A stretch of DNA of 64,000 nucleotides. Source: Cheiracanthium punctorium. Taxonomy: Eukaryota; Arthropoda; Arachnida; Araneae; Cheiracanthiidae. Below, one piece after another: positions 9,529 through 18,388 of the stretch. The stretch is from contig JAWZYV010019433.1 of NCBI GenBank assembly GCA_038373885.1, positions 620,001 to 684,000 on the forward strand, read 5' to 3'. Both the position numbers and the translations under genes were made by a program. The notes under the pieces were generated by a model. That model ran no database searches. It had not been told where the DNA came from and worked only from the letters and a program-made list of their open reading frames with translations. The first letter of the stretch is position 1. Every line of letters begins with the position of its first letter.

Positions 9529-10173
9529 CAGGGATGGGCAAAGTTTTTGGGTCGCTGGCCAAAAATCGAAAAAAAAAAAAAGTTTGGTGGGCCAAGATAA
9601 ATTTTTCTAAAATTTTAAAAACAATGAAATTGCGATTTCATTTTTAAAAGCTGCTTATATTGAAGTTCGAAGTGAGATGTACTGATTCTAAAGAACGAGG
9701 CTAAATGCTCATCTGTCAGTCTACTTCTGAAAGAATTCTTTCTAAGATTCATAGTTGAAAACACTTATTCACATATATAAGATGAAGTAAACATAGCACT
9801 GATTTTCTGGGCGTGACATATTAAATTTGGGAAACTTACTTTCGATAATGATTTGCAAAACTCTGGCATATTTAGAAACAACTGCTTGAGATGCTTGTTA
9901 GATTGCAACTCAATTAATTCAAGCTGCAAATCTGACTTCACTGCTTCACAATTTACGTTGAAAGGCATGGTAAAAATATCCAATTCTGTTAGAATGGCAC
10001 TGAAATCTTGAAATCTGCGTTCGAAATCAAAATCCAGTTTTTTCAAGCCATCTTCATAATTCTTAATATGTATATATAATATATAAGTATATATTTTCGT
10101 TTAATTTCGTCGGACCGGCAAATTAAAATTCTATCCGCGGGCCGGATTTGGCTCCTATATTGTCCCATCCCTG
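9529..10173 (-). mobile_element. hAT transposon, internally deleted, with transposase remnant
   Basis: Left end CAGGGATGGGCAAAGTTTTT; right end, inverted, CAGGGATGGGACAATATAGG. An exact 8-bp target duplication CTCTATAT (9521-9528 and 10174-10181) fixes both boundaries. The 645-bp body holds the C-terminal part of a hAT transposase on the minus strand, while the N-terminal zinc finger and catalytic core are missing. GGGCCGGATTTGG near the right end is typical of this hAT group. Perfect flanks indicate a fairly young insertion of an already defective copy. Confidence 0.95.
9657..10064 (-). pseudogene. hAT transposase C-terminal remnant (GTF2IRD2/ZBED-like group)
   Basis: On the minus strand the frame reads KKLDFDFERRFQDF, then VKSDLQLELIELQSNKHL, then SFPNLICHAQKISAMFTSSY ending YICE followed by TAA. 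After that stop, still in frame, come VFSTMNLRKNSFRSRLTDEH and LASFFRISTSH. This is the hAT C-terminal dimerisation region, in the form found in GTF2IRD2- and SCAND3-type domesticated hATs; the TAA replaces the usual glutamine codon in YICEQ-F. One in-frame stop and the missing DDE core mean it is not functional. It is confined to the element 9529-10173. Confidence 0.9.
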
Positions 10174-10380
10174 CTCTATATTGTCTTTTTAACACAATGT
10201 ACAATGTGTTAAAAATATTGATTCATTTCTTGGGCCGTTTGAAATGATTGGGTTTATTTCAAGCCATGATATATTCCTACTAATGTGCCAATAACCATTA
10301 TTTTGGAATGAAGAAATTCAAAATACATGAAACCAATTCTACCCGGAGGAGAAAAATTCTTATGTAGACAATTCGGTTAC

Positions 10381-10405
10381 AAAAAAAAAAAAAAAAAAAA
10401 AAAAA
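10381..10405. repeat. Poly(A) tract, 25 nt
   Basis: Uninterrupted A run; no retroposon body was recognised upstream. Confidence 0.9.
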
Positions 10406-10703
10406 CAAGATTCATTAAGAAACTATATTTTAAGCATCTATTTGAGAGATGTCATTTCATTTCAAAACACAAATTCAACTAATTATTCCGAAAGTGTTAG
10501 CAACACTATTATTATTTATTCAAATTTGTGTCTCTTTTAAAATAAATATAGCTTTAACTGTCACACACAGATTACATTATATTGGCAGTAATATCCTGAA
10601 ATCTGCTAAAATTCGTAACTTCATTCTCATAAATGAACTATCTATATAGATATCTATTTATTTAAATTTATCTTTGTTGTGCATTACCAGAATATTGATT
10701 TTT

Positions 10704-10722
10704 TGTGTGTGTGTGTGTGTGT
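10704..10722. repeat. (TG)n microsatellite
   Basis: Dinucleotide run preceded by a short T run. Confidence 0.85.
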
Positions 10723-12473
10723 CTGAGCTGTTTTGAAAATCCGTAAAGCTTTTGAAAAATCGATCCACCCCACCTCTACTCTAAATCTTTTGGTTTGTTG
10801 TTTAGTGTATGTTATCATAGTATTGATTTCAATTGCAACTCGATAAAATTCTTTTGTCGCTTTCAGTGGCCCGCAGAGTATTGTTTACTTTGATACCGTT
10901 ATCGACTCTTTCTTTCACTTTAGAATTTTACAGCCTATAGTTTCTGTATGAGGAATGTATCGTACCTGAAAGAAATGAGACGGAGTATGTGGTTTTATCC
11001 CCCTTTCAGAAAATAGATAGTCAAAAACGTTATCATAATTATTATTATTTTATGAGAGAAGTTTAAAAAATATTATATATATTGAATTCTAGTTAAACTG
11101 AAGTATTTGTTTAGCTTCTTTGTATTAGTTTACTAGTTTGACTTATGTAGATTTTCTTTTTAAAAATTATGATTAATCCCATAAACTGCTTTGCATTAGA
11201 TTATATCTCCTTTATTCGATCCTAACAGCAAAACATGAGTAAACCCATTACCATATTAACTCCATTGATCAAAATGCATAATCGAGTCAAATGCCATCTA
11301 TGTTCCAGAATAGACTGTAACTATTGAGTCGATTTCATAATATTTTCGAGTTGAATTTATCCAGGTTCGTTCTGAAAATGCTAATAAAAATTTGATTTTT
11401 TTTTCTTTCCTGTACATTTTTAGGAATTGGTATATATTCAAACTAATAATAATGAATTGGAATAAAAATGTTAAAATTTGGATCAAATAAAATTAAAAGA
11501 AAAATGTCAAATTTTCAAGCATGCTTTTTAAAAGTTCATTACTCTTGCAATTGTAAAGTCATGAATGTACAACGTAAAAAAATATATGTACAGTGAAACT
11601 TCTATGAGCGAACACCTTTATTCAGCGACCCCTTCCGCCACGACCAGTCTTTTAAGTACCGATTTTCTACCCTATTTATATAATGTTACAAGATCTTCTA
11701 TAAGACACCAGGGTTTTAAAAAACCCGTTTAAAAAAAAAATCCAACCCGGGTGGATTTTATTGTTTTTTGGGGGAGTTTTATTAGGGTTTTTTTGGGTTT
11801 TATTAAGATTTTTTTTTATAGTATAACACTTTTTGGATTTAATTTTATAGTTTTATTTCAAAGCACAATAATTTTAGTCTAAAAGAAAACTTTCATTACA
11901 AAATAATAATAAATTAATTAAAATATAAAAATAACTTCAACTTTAATGCAGTACTATCTTTTTCTGCTGGCGTTTATAAAGGGCTCCTAATTTGTTTTAT
12001 GACCATTTAAAAGTATATTATTGTTTACTTAGGAAAATATGTTGTTTTTGATTGGCTGTTTCCTATTACTTTTTTAATTTGACCTTTTTAATTTTTTTTA
12101 CCTTTATGTTTTTTAAGTCATAGTTATACTTTCTAGCTAGAATATAAGTCAGTAAACCCTTTGCAGGCCAATTTACTGCAGAGCTACTATTTATTTAATA
12201 ATTTTCTTTATAGTTATTAATTTTTGCTCGCAATATATATTCCTTTGTACTTTATAAAATCTAGAATTAATATGTCTAATATTAAATCCCACATAAGCAA
12301 TGTACAATGAATCAGTTTTACATTTCTCAGTAATAAAGTAATGCAGCAACTAATAGAATACAGGATGGTTTCCTGAACCTGAATTCATTCTTGAGATGCA
12401 TGCTTCTAAGCTGTAAGAGAGAGACATGTCTCATTCTTCTCTTATCTGGGAAAGGATTTTTTTTTTTTTTTGG

Positions 12474-12493
12474 GTGTGTGTGTGTGTGTGTGT
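12474..12493. repeat. (TG)n microsatellite
   Basis: Dinucleotide run following a T run, inside the nested hAT-like element. Confidence 0.85.
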
Positions 12494-12682
12494 CGCTATA
12501 TTGATAATTACATATTTTAATAAATAAGGTTTTAAATATGAATAAAGTAAATTATTAAGTTATCCCTGCCTGCATTCTACACCTGTTCATTTCAAAACAA
12601 ATATTGCAGCAAGGTATTATTTTAAAAAAGGTTATTGTTCTTTATGTTGAATTTGGAAAAATAATTATAAAAAAATTAAACT

Positions 12683-12685
<3 letters not shown>

Positions 12686-12717
<32 letters not shown>
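12686..12717. repeat. (AT)n microsatellite, 32 nt
   Basis: Uninterrupted AT run inside the nested hAT-like element. Confidence 0.9.
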
Positions 12718-12719
<2 letters not shown>

Positions 12720-13005
12720 AATATAATGCATTAAGTTATGTAGGTAATATTATATGTATTAAATATCAAATAACAAATGATTTAAATGAAAGAAAGGAAA
12801 AATTTGATAATTTTTAATAAAACCAAAAAAAAACCTCGTTTCTGTGTGGGTTTTATTGGGTGTTTTTAAGTGGTTTTTTTTTTTAAACCCACCCGGTTTT
12901 TTTTTTGGGTTTGTGGGCAGGTCCGAAACCCTGGAGACCACACAAACATCTATAAGCGACCGGATCCGGTTCTCTCTAAAAATTTCCTAGCATTTTTCCG
13001 GAGGT

Positions 13006-14290
13006 AAAAAAATCTGATGCGGACACCACGTGACTTTCTTGCACGTCTATTAAATCATAAATATTTTCAGTGCATTTCATCTAAACTTATTTTGTTTGAA
13101 AGAGATAAAATAATGCAATAATACTAAGGTTTCGCAATTTCTAACCAAATATTTGAGATATCGCCAAGCTGGGCTCATTTTGAAAGATTTGTTTTTGGCC
13201 CATAATTAGGCGATATTTCGCCAAACGCCGACAAGCTTGAGCTAGTTAGTGAGATTTTGGACAATAGCCGAAATAGTGATTCATAGACCTTTAATGACTT
13301 GAAGGTATCCATAGACGGTAATGTATTTAAAGTCTTTTCGGTGACCTTGTAAATAAATTACTCAGTCGATTGCAATCAAAAAAGAGTTGCACAGTTAAAT
13401 GTTACAATATCTCTAAATACAAAATTTCAACATTCTACGGTTTGCAGTTTTAGAGTTATACGAAATACGAAATTATTCTTGGCGCCAAATTTGGCGATAT
13501 TTCTACAAAATTCGCCAAGGTCGATTACAAATGACGAGATTTTGGGCATGGACTAAACAATGACTGACTCGAGACATAATATGTTGAAGATGTCCATAGA
13601 CATTAATTTATTGAAATTCTTTTGGGTGGTTCTGTAAATAACTGTTCAGTAGATTGAAACCAAAAATCGAGATGCACAATTAGAGTTACAACAATCTTAT
13701 GTATGAAATTTGAACATTCTACGGCTAATAGTTTTTGAGATATGTGTGAAATAGACACACGTACACCCAAAATCGCCAAGCTTGGCGACCTTTGACGTAC
13801 TTTTTGAGGGAGGCACGTGACCATTGTCGGACCATTATCTAACCTGGTATGACGGTATTCTGCTTGAAAAAGCTGAATGTTTCTGAAACTGCTATTGACT
13901 GTAATGTGTTGGAGTTTTTTTTTTTAGTGTTCCTGTCGAAGAACTATAAATGATAAACACACAGTTTTCTATGGAGAATTTCATTTTGTAATCCTTAACA
14001 GCATGCACCACTTTTGATTCGTTTGAAATAGCTTAATACCTCTAAAATACGCTTTAATGAATTTCTGCCCATAGAAATCTTTTTGGTTGCCCTGTCATTA
14101 AACTATCCAGTACATTGGGACCAAAAAGGGAGGTGCACAACTAGATGTTACAACAATCCTATATAAAATTTAAACATCCTACAATCAATAGTTTTTGAGA
14201 TATACGAGTTTCATACGTACGTACGTACAGACATCCGGGGAAAACTGGTCAAGATGGACTTGCGTTCGGTCAAAATAGATTGTACATGCA
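13006..14290 (+). repeat. Dispersed repeat with internal tandem copies (copy 1)
   Basis: It shares long stretches with 23321-24920: the opening AAAAAATCTGATG..GGACACCA, GGTATCCATAGAC, GTAAATAAATTAC..GTCGATTGCAAT, and ACAAAATTTCAACATT..TACG. Within this copy the segment CCATAGA..TTTTGG..TGTTACAACAATC..AAC..CTACG recurs, near 13311, 13592 and 14070, so it has an irregular tandem structure. GCCAAGCTTGGCGA-like words are frequent. It ends with CGTACGTACGTACAGACATC. No coding sequence and no clear terminal repeats are seen; the class is unknown. Confidence 0.75.
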
Positions 14291-14991
14291 TTTAAAGGAA
14301 CACACATACATGCGTTCGATGAGATGACTCGCAAAAACTCTTAGAAGTAAATTTAAAGGTAGTCAAAATCTGGATATTGCAATTTTTTGCGATCACATTA
14401 CTTCCTCATACTTAGTACAAAGAAAGAATAAACAAAAATCACATTCTATGGAGTCGCTCTGCTGCAAATCGACAGCAGGTGCAAATACACGTACACATCA
14501 TGTACAAATGAGAAGAGACATGTCTAAGAAGAGACATGCCTAAGAAACAAGTGATTTCACTGTTGGAGCAGCTCATTGATGTGATCGAGTCGCACGTTAA
14601 AGGAAATTCGGAGGAAGTTGGCGGTTCCATTTGGTTGTGGGAAAACCCAATTACGCAAATAGATTTTAGTATGGTAAATTCAGAATACATGAAGAATATC
14701 AGGATATTTTTTTTTTCAGATGTGAAAAATAAAGTAGAGAGAGAAGTACTCTCGGAGAGCGAAAAAAGATTTGAAACAATCTGAAATTTATAAATATTTT
14801 ATAAAATTTAAATTTAAAAATATGTTTGTATAAATGTGTATCAGGAAGCTTCATAAATAACAAAATAAACAATATTTTTAAACATTTTTTATTTATTGCC
14901 TATCAAATGTTTTTACTTCTTTAAGCGGCCACCTCTCTGAAAGACTGATTTTTCGTGGAACGGGAGGTAGTCGCTCCCGGGAAGTTCCATG

Positions 14992-15631
14992 AGTTAGGAG
15001 AGTTGTATTCTGCATTTCTTAGTAAATATGAATTTACGAGCATTGAGTATGACTATTATATGCGTTTGTCAAAATTCCTGTCGAGTTTGTAATTCATTGC
15101 AAACAAGCTTCCCTACGCGGTAGCATAGACATTAGTCTACTGTAGGTTACCGTTAAAGTTCGAAAGCTGTTAAGCGTTAATGTGTAAACTAGCCTATTCC
15201 ACTTGTTAAATTGATAAATTTTTCGTTCTTTTTCAATGACATGTTTTTAGTAATTTGGTTACTTATATTGTGTATTAATTGATTCTGATAAGTAATAATG
15301 TTATTCTATATGAAATAGAAGTATAACGTGTTTATCAGTTACTAGAATCTTCTGATTTTGAGTCGTTTGCAAGTCTTTGTAGAAGCAATACACGTCATAT
15401 GCCATGTGGTCAGTTTTAAAAATTGATCCAATTAAATCCAAGACTCGGGGGGGAAAAATAATAAAATAAATAAAAATCCGGAATATTTCTTGACTAGTTG
15501 TTTATGAGCTTAAAAAAATGAAAAAGCCTGTACAATTTATGAAGCTTTCAAAAAACATCCTTAAATACTGAATCACATGACAAAATCTTCAAAATGGGAC
15601 GCATGTAATAACTTGTACGTTTTTTCCCCCT
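14992..15631. other. Non-coding DNA, nothing recognised
   Basis: AT-rich sequence without supported open frames or terminal repeats. Confidence 0.45.
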
Positions 15632-15644
15632 TCTGAACGTTCTG

Positions 15645-15888
15645 GGCCTCACCATGGCACAGTGGTTATATCACTGAAAATGGTAGACGGCCGAAGTGTG
15701 AAGGTCCCGGGTTCGGATCCCACGCGCGGTCGTCGATGTAACGGTCTGGAGTTTTGGTAGGTTTTCTCCAGATGTAACGTGAATACGCGTTAGAACCCCT
15801 TAGAAAGTCCTCCTACCAAGGCATCCCTCATCTTAGGCAGATACCCCTCGTGCAGGTTTGCCTTAATCACACACACACACAATCACAA
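15645..15888 (+). repeat. tRNA-derived SINE, complete copy with 13-bp target duplication
   Basis: The head is tRNA-like, with an A box in CATGGCACAGTGGTTA (about 15653-15668) and a clean B box in GGTCCCGGGTTCGGATCCC (about 15703-15721). It is followed by the family body (TTTTCTCCAGATGTAACGTG, GAATACGCGTTAGAACCCC) and a CA-rich tail (AATCACACACACACACACAA). The flanks repeat TCTGAACGTTCTG exactly (15632-15644 and 15889-15901), as expected from LINE-driven insertion. Internal Pol III promoter boxes look intact. Truncated or diverged relatives lie at 925 and 2603. Confidence 0.95.
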
Positions 15889-15901
15889 TCTGAACGTTCT
15901 G

Positions 15902-16216
15902 TAATTCTTGTTAACTGTTTACAAGGATTCGTATAAAAAGCTTATAAAGAGACATTCTGAATTTTTTCGCGTTTCTGACCTTATTTGTTTGTTTTTAAAA
16001 CTGCTCAAAAGTTACATGATTTTAGAAAGAATAGCCATAATAATAAAAAAAAATAATCTTTAACGTTGTTTAATTCAAGCCTAATGAGTCATGTACAAAT
16101 TAACTAGGTATATTACGAGAAAAAGAAAACTTTCAAAAGATCGTCTTAGTTTATCTACAGATTACTTAAATAATCTGCCTATCACCTGATTTTCTATTTC
16201 ATTGATGACCAGACAT
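15902..16216. other. Non-coding DNA, nothing recognised
   Basis: AT-rich spacer between the SINE and a hAT MITE. Confidence 0.5.
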
Positions 16217-16386
16217 CAGGGGCGTAGCCAAGGGGCGGGTTAGGGGGGTCATAACCCCCCCCCATGAGGAATTTTTTGCCATACAAAATGTATGTTCTTC
16301 ACTCCTTTACCACACACATGTATGCATATATGTGAGTTGCAGTAGTCGTAACCCCCCCCCATGAAAAATTTCTGGCTACGCCCCTG
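16217..16386 (+). mobile_element. hAT-type MITE, GGCGTAGCC family, core B
   Basis: Ends CAGGGGCGTAGCCAAGGG and, inverted, CAGGGGCGTAGCCAGAAA. Exact 8-bp target duplication CCAGACAT (16209-16216 and 16387-16394). The core has GAGGAATTTTTTGCCATAC, AATGTATGTTCTTCACTCC and ATATATGTGAGTTGCAGTAG, shared with 47066, 57598 and 59415 but not with the core-A copies. C runs flank the core on both sides. Confidence 0.95.
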
Positions 16387-16394
16387 CCAGACAT

Positions 16395-17213
16395 AAATCG
16401 GATAATTTGAGTAGATCCTAACTGATTCGCTGTGTACCTTGTCTTTCGTATCAAAATTCAATATCATGGAGCGAAATATGATTAGTTCTTGCTGTGGCAG
16501 ATATGCATCTACAGTGATTTCGCAGATTTGCATGCAGTTTTTTTTTTAACATACAGTATTTTTTTTTTGAGTTGGGAGGGGACAGCATAGCTGCCCCAAG
16601 GGTGTGCGGTCCCCAGGCGAATCGGAAGAGCAGGATCTATTTTCTCTCGTAATGTCTTATACCTGTTCCAAGGCGTCTGACGTTATCGTTTACACTTGCC
16701 TACCCCTAGGCCTGACCCGGCCCTGGTGTGTGTGTGTGTGTGTGGGGGGGGTGACTAAAGGCGACTGTCCGCATCAAGCGGCTCCCGCCAGCCGCTACCA
16801 GTAGGGGAACACTTTATTGGCCAATTCTCATTTGTAAGTGATAAATTTTACCCACCGCAGAGAAAGAGGGAGATACTCCGGTATTAAACCGACAAATGGT
16901 AATTGGCGACCGTGAATAATATTGCGATTTCACACCTCCCCCATCTATTGTTCGGTGGAGGATAGTCCACCGTCGCCCGGCGTCAAACGCGGCCGAATAT
17001 CCCCATTCAAATACATTGTACGACGAGACTCGCTCGATGTGGACAGTGGCCTTTACGGAAGTCATTCTGAAAACTATGCCAAAATGAAAATTTCTCTTGT
17101 GGATTTTTGAATCACGAAAAATACATCTGATACGTGTTCATACAGCCTCGTCGGAATAAAATATTGAAAGAAAAAAGTTGAGAAGAGAAAAGGGAAATTA
17201 CATACATATAAAC
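16395..17213. other. Non-coding DNA, locally GC-rich
   Basis: From about 16590 to 17060 the sequence is clearly richer in G+C and CpG. It includes a GT microsatellite (16726-16744) with a G run. CTAGGCCTGACCCGGCCCTG (16707-16726) reads, inverted, as CAGGGCCGGGTCAGGCC, which looks like a single hAT-type terminus; I could not find its partner. Three overlapping open frames lie here but none has a family motif. Confidence 0.4.
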
Positions 17214-17221
17214 CCAACAGC

Positions 17222-17388
17222 TAGGGATGGACGCGAGACGACTTTTTTGCGAGACGAGACAGATTTACAGCTTTTGTGCGAGACGAGACATACATTTTTA
17301 ACATTACGATATAGGGATTTTTGCGAGACGAGACAAGCTTTTAGGCTATTTTGCGAGACGCTTATTTTTCGTCTCGCGTCCATCCCTA
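17222..17388. mobile_element. hAT-type MITE with GCGAGACGAGAC internal repeats
   Basis: Perfect 20-bp terminal inverted repeats, TAGGGATGGACGCGAGACGA at both ends (17222-17241 and inverted 17369-17388). An exact 8-bp target duplication CCAACAGC (17214-17221 and 17389-17396) places it with hAT-like elements. Inside, TTTTGCGAGACGAGACA-type words occur about four times, all in one orientation. Frames on both strands through it are repeat translation. A diverged truncated relative lies at 3788. Confidence 0.95.
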
Positions 17389-17442
17389 CCAACAGCGGAT
17401 TCGGAAAGTTTTGAAGGAGAATTTTTGAAGCGAAGACAGTCA

Positions 17443-17450
<8 letters not shown>

Positions 17451-17480
<30 letters not shown>
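17451..17480. repeat. Poly(A) tract, 30 nt
   Basis: Uninterrupted A run; no retroposon body was recognised. Confidence 0.9.
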
Positions 17481-17482
<2 letters not shown>

Positions 17483-17989
17483 CTGAATGGCAAATTTTTC
17501 TTATTTGTTTCCTTCGGTGAATTGGGTAAGTTATTTTGAGCGACGGAACATTTGATCGGAGATCGAACATTCTTTTCCCACCATTTCTTTTTAATTTAGA
17601 ACCCAGGTTTAATCTGTCTGTTCCCTTCATTGAAAAGACCCAGTAGTGGAGACGTTATGCGTTGCTATCGAGGGGTTCCGGCGAAGCATTCAAAGGCCTA
17701 TGCTTGGAGGCAACACTGTTTGTTCTCAGTACAAGTATATCACGTTGCTTATTTTTAACAACGCAAACGAACAATTTCAAACTGGATTCAGAGATGGACT
17801 AAACTTCCTTACAACTCTACAGATTTTTAGGTTGAGCTGTGCTCGAGTGGGACGATTCTTCTCCCATCTCCCTCCTTTGATCCGCCATTTGTCCCGCCAT
17901 TCATTTCCTTCATATTTATCTAAAAACATCGGGCAGTTTTTGTAAGTGAAAGATGTCGCTAGCCAAGAATCATTTTCGAAGTTGTCTCC
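17481..17989. other. Non-coding DNA, nothing recognised
   Basis: The plus-strand frame 17646-17945 (99 codons) has no motif that I recognise and no codon or context support, so I do not call it a gene. Confidence 0.4.
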
Positions 17990-17993
17990 TTAA

Positions 17994-18384
17994 CCCTTTA
18001 ACGCGCAGTGTTCCCGTCTGGGAACACCAAACCCTGACGTTTTGACTGTTGCCAGTCACGAAGAATAGATTTGATTTCTATCAAAATCGTTGCGGGTGAT
18101 AGATCCCCGAGAATCCTTTACTTTTTAGCACCTCATTTCCCGTCAAAAAATTGTCACGATTATTTTTAACAGCACTGACATCTGCTGAAAAATGGAAGAA
18201 TGCGAGAACAGCTGGATAGATTGCCCAATGCTGAAAAAAGCACAGCCAGCTGTCGTCAAAAAAGGGTCTCTAGATCTGTGGCACGCGATGTCCGCCGATC
18301 GTCCGCCATCTTGCTGGTAGTTAAGTCGAGCGATGCAACGGCTGCCCTTTTTTCAGCATTGGGAAAGGGTTGCGCCTCAAAGGG
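17994..18384. mobile_element. piggyBac-type MITE with TTAA target duplication
   Basis: The element starts CCCTTTAACGCGCAGTG and ends, inverted, CCCTTTGAGGCGCAACCC. TTAA stands on both sides (17990-17993 and 18385-18388), the target site of piggyBac elements. An internal 17-nt inverted repeat, CCCAATGCTGAAAAAAG at 18224-18240 and its complement at 18347-18363, adds palindromic structure. There is no coding relic; the frame 18200-18388 is chance. Confidence 0.85.
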
Positions 18385-18388
18385 TTAA

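Larger units (their letters stand above)
10230..11590. other. Non-coding DNA with simple repeats
   Basis: Contains an A run (10381-10405) and a GT microsatellite (about 10704-10722). The short frames (10449-10649 plus, 11298-11486 minus) are AT-rich and without motifs. Confidence 0.45.
11709..12933. mobile_element. hAT-like element with AAACCC-rich ends, nested
   Basis: The left end CAGGGTTTTAAAAAACCCG and the right end, inverted, CAGGGTTTCGGACCTGCCCA are related in style to the element at 7213-7903. Subterminal regions carry many GGGTTTTATT/AACCCACCCGG words. The flanking 8 bp (TAAGACAC and GAGACCAC) agree only partly, so the duplication is eroded or my boundary is slightly off. The interruption of a pogo-like terminal region (TCTATAAG on both sides) independently supports an insertion. 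The interior is AT-rich with a TA microsatellite and no coding relic. Confidence 0.6.
11591..14991 (+). mobile_element. pogo/Tigger-like element, heavily interrupted
   Basis: The left end CAGTGAAACTTCTATGAGCG is preceded by TA (11589-11590), followed by AGCGACC and ATAAGCGACCGGAT words typical of pogo/Tigger termini. The proposed right end, inverted, begins CATGGAACTTCCCGGGAGCG, which aligns with the left end but has lost the CAG and an adjacent TA. The span holds an inserted hAT-like element (11709-12933) and a copy of another repeat family (13006-14290). The frame 14536-14784 lies within it but could not be assigned to a transposase. The left end is well supported, the right end moderately. 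Confidence 0.5.

Noticed and set aside
14536..14784. 82-codon frame inside the pogo-like element as a possible transposase tail
   Set aside because: I could not match it to any block of pogo/Tigger transposases; being inside the proposed element is not enough.
15645..15730. Possible tRNA gene (clean A and B boxes)
   Set aside because: The head is followed by a shared SINE body and tail, flanked by a target duplication, and the acceptor stem does not close; it is a SINE.
16604..17110. GC-richer stretch with three open frames as a possible exon
   Set aside because: No recognisable protein motif in any frame, and a GT/G microsatellite lies in the middle; kept only as a composition note.
17178..17443. 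Overlapping frames on both strands rich in ETR/SQKS repeats
   Set aside because: They translate the GCGAGACGAGAC internal repeats of the MITE at 17222-17388.
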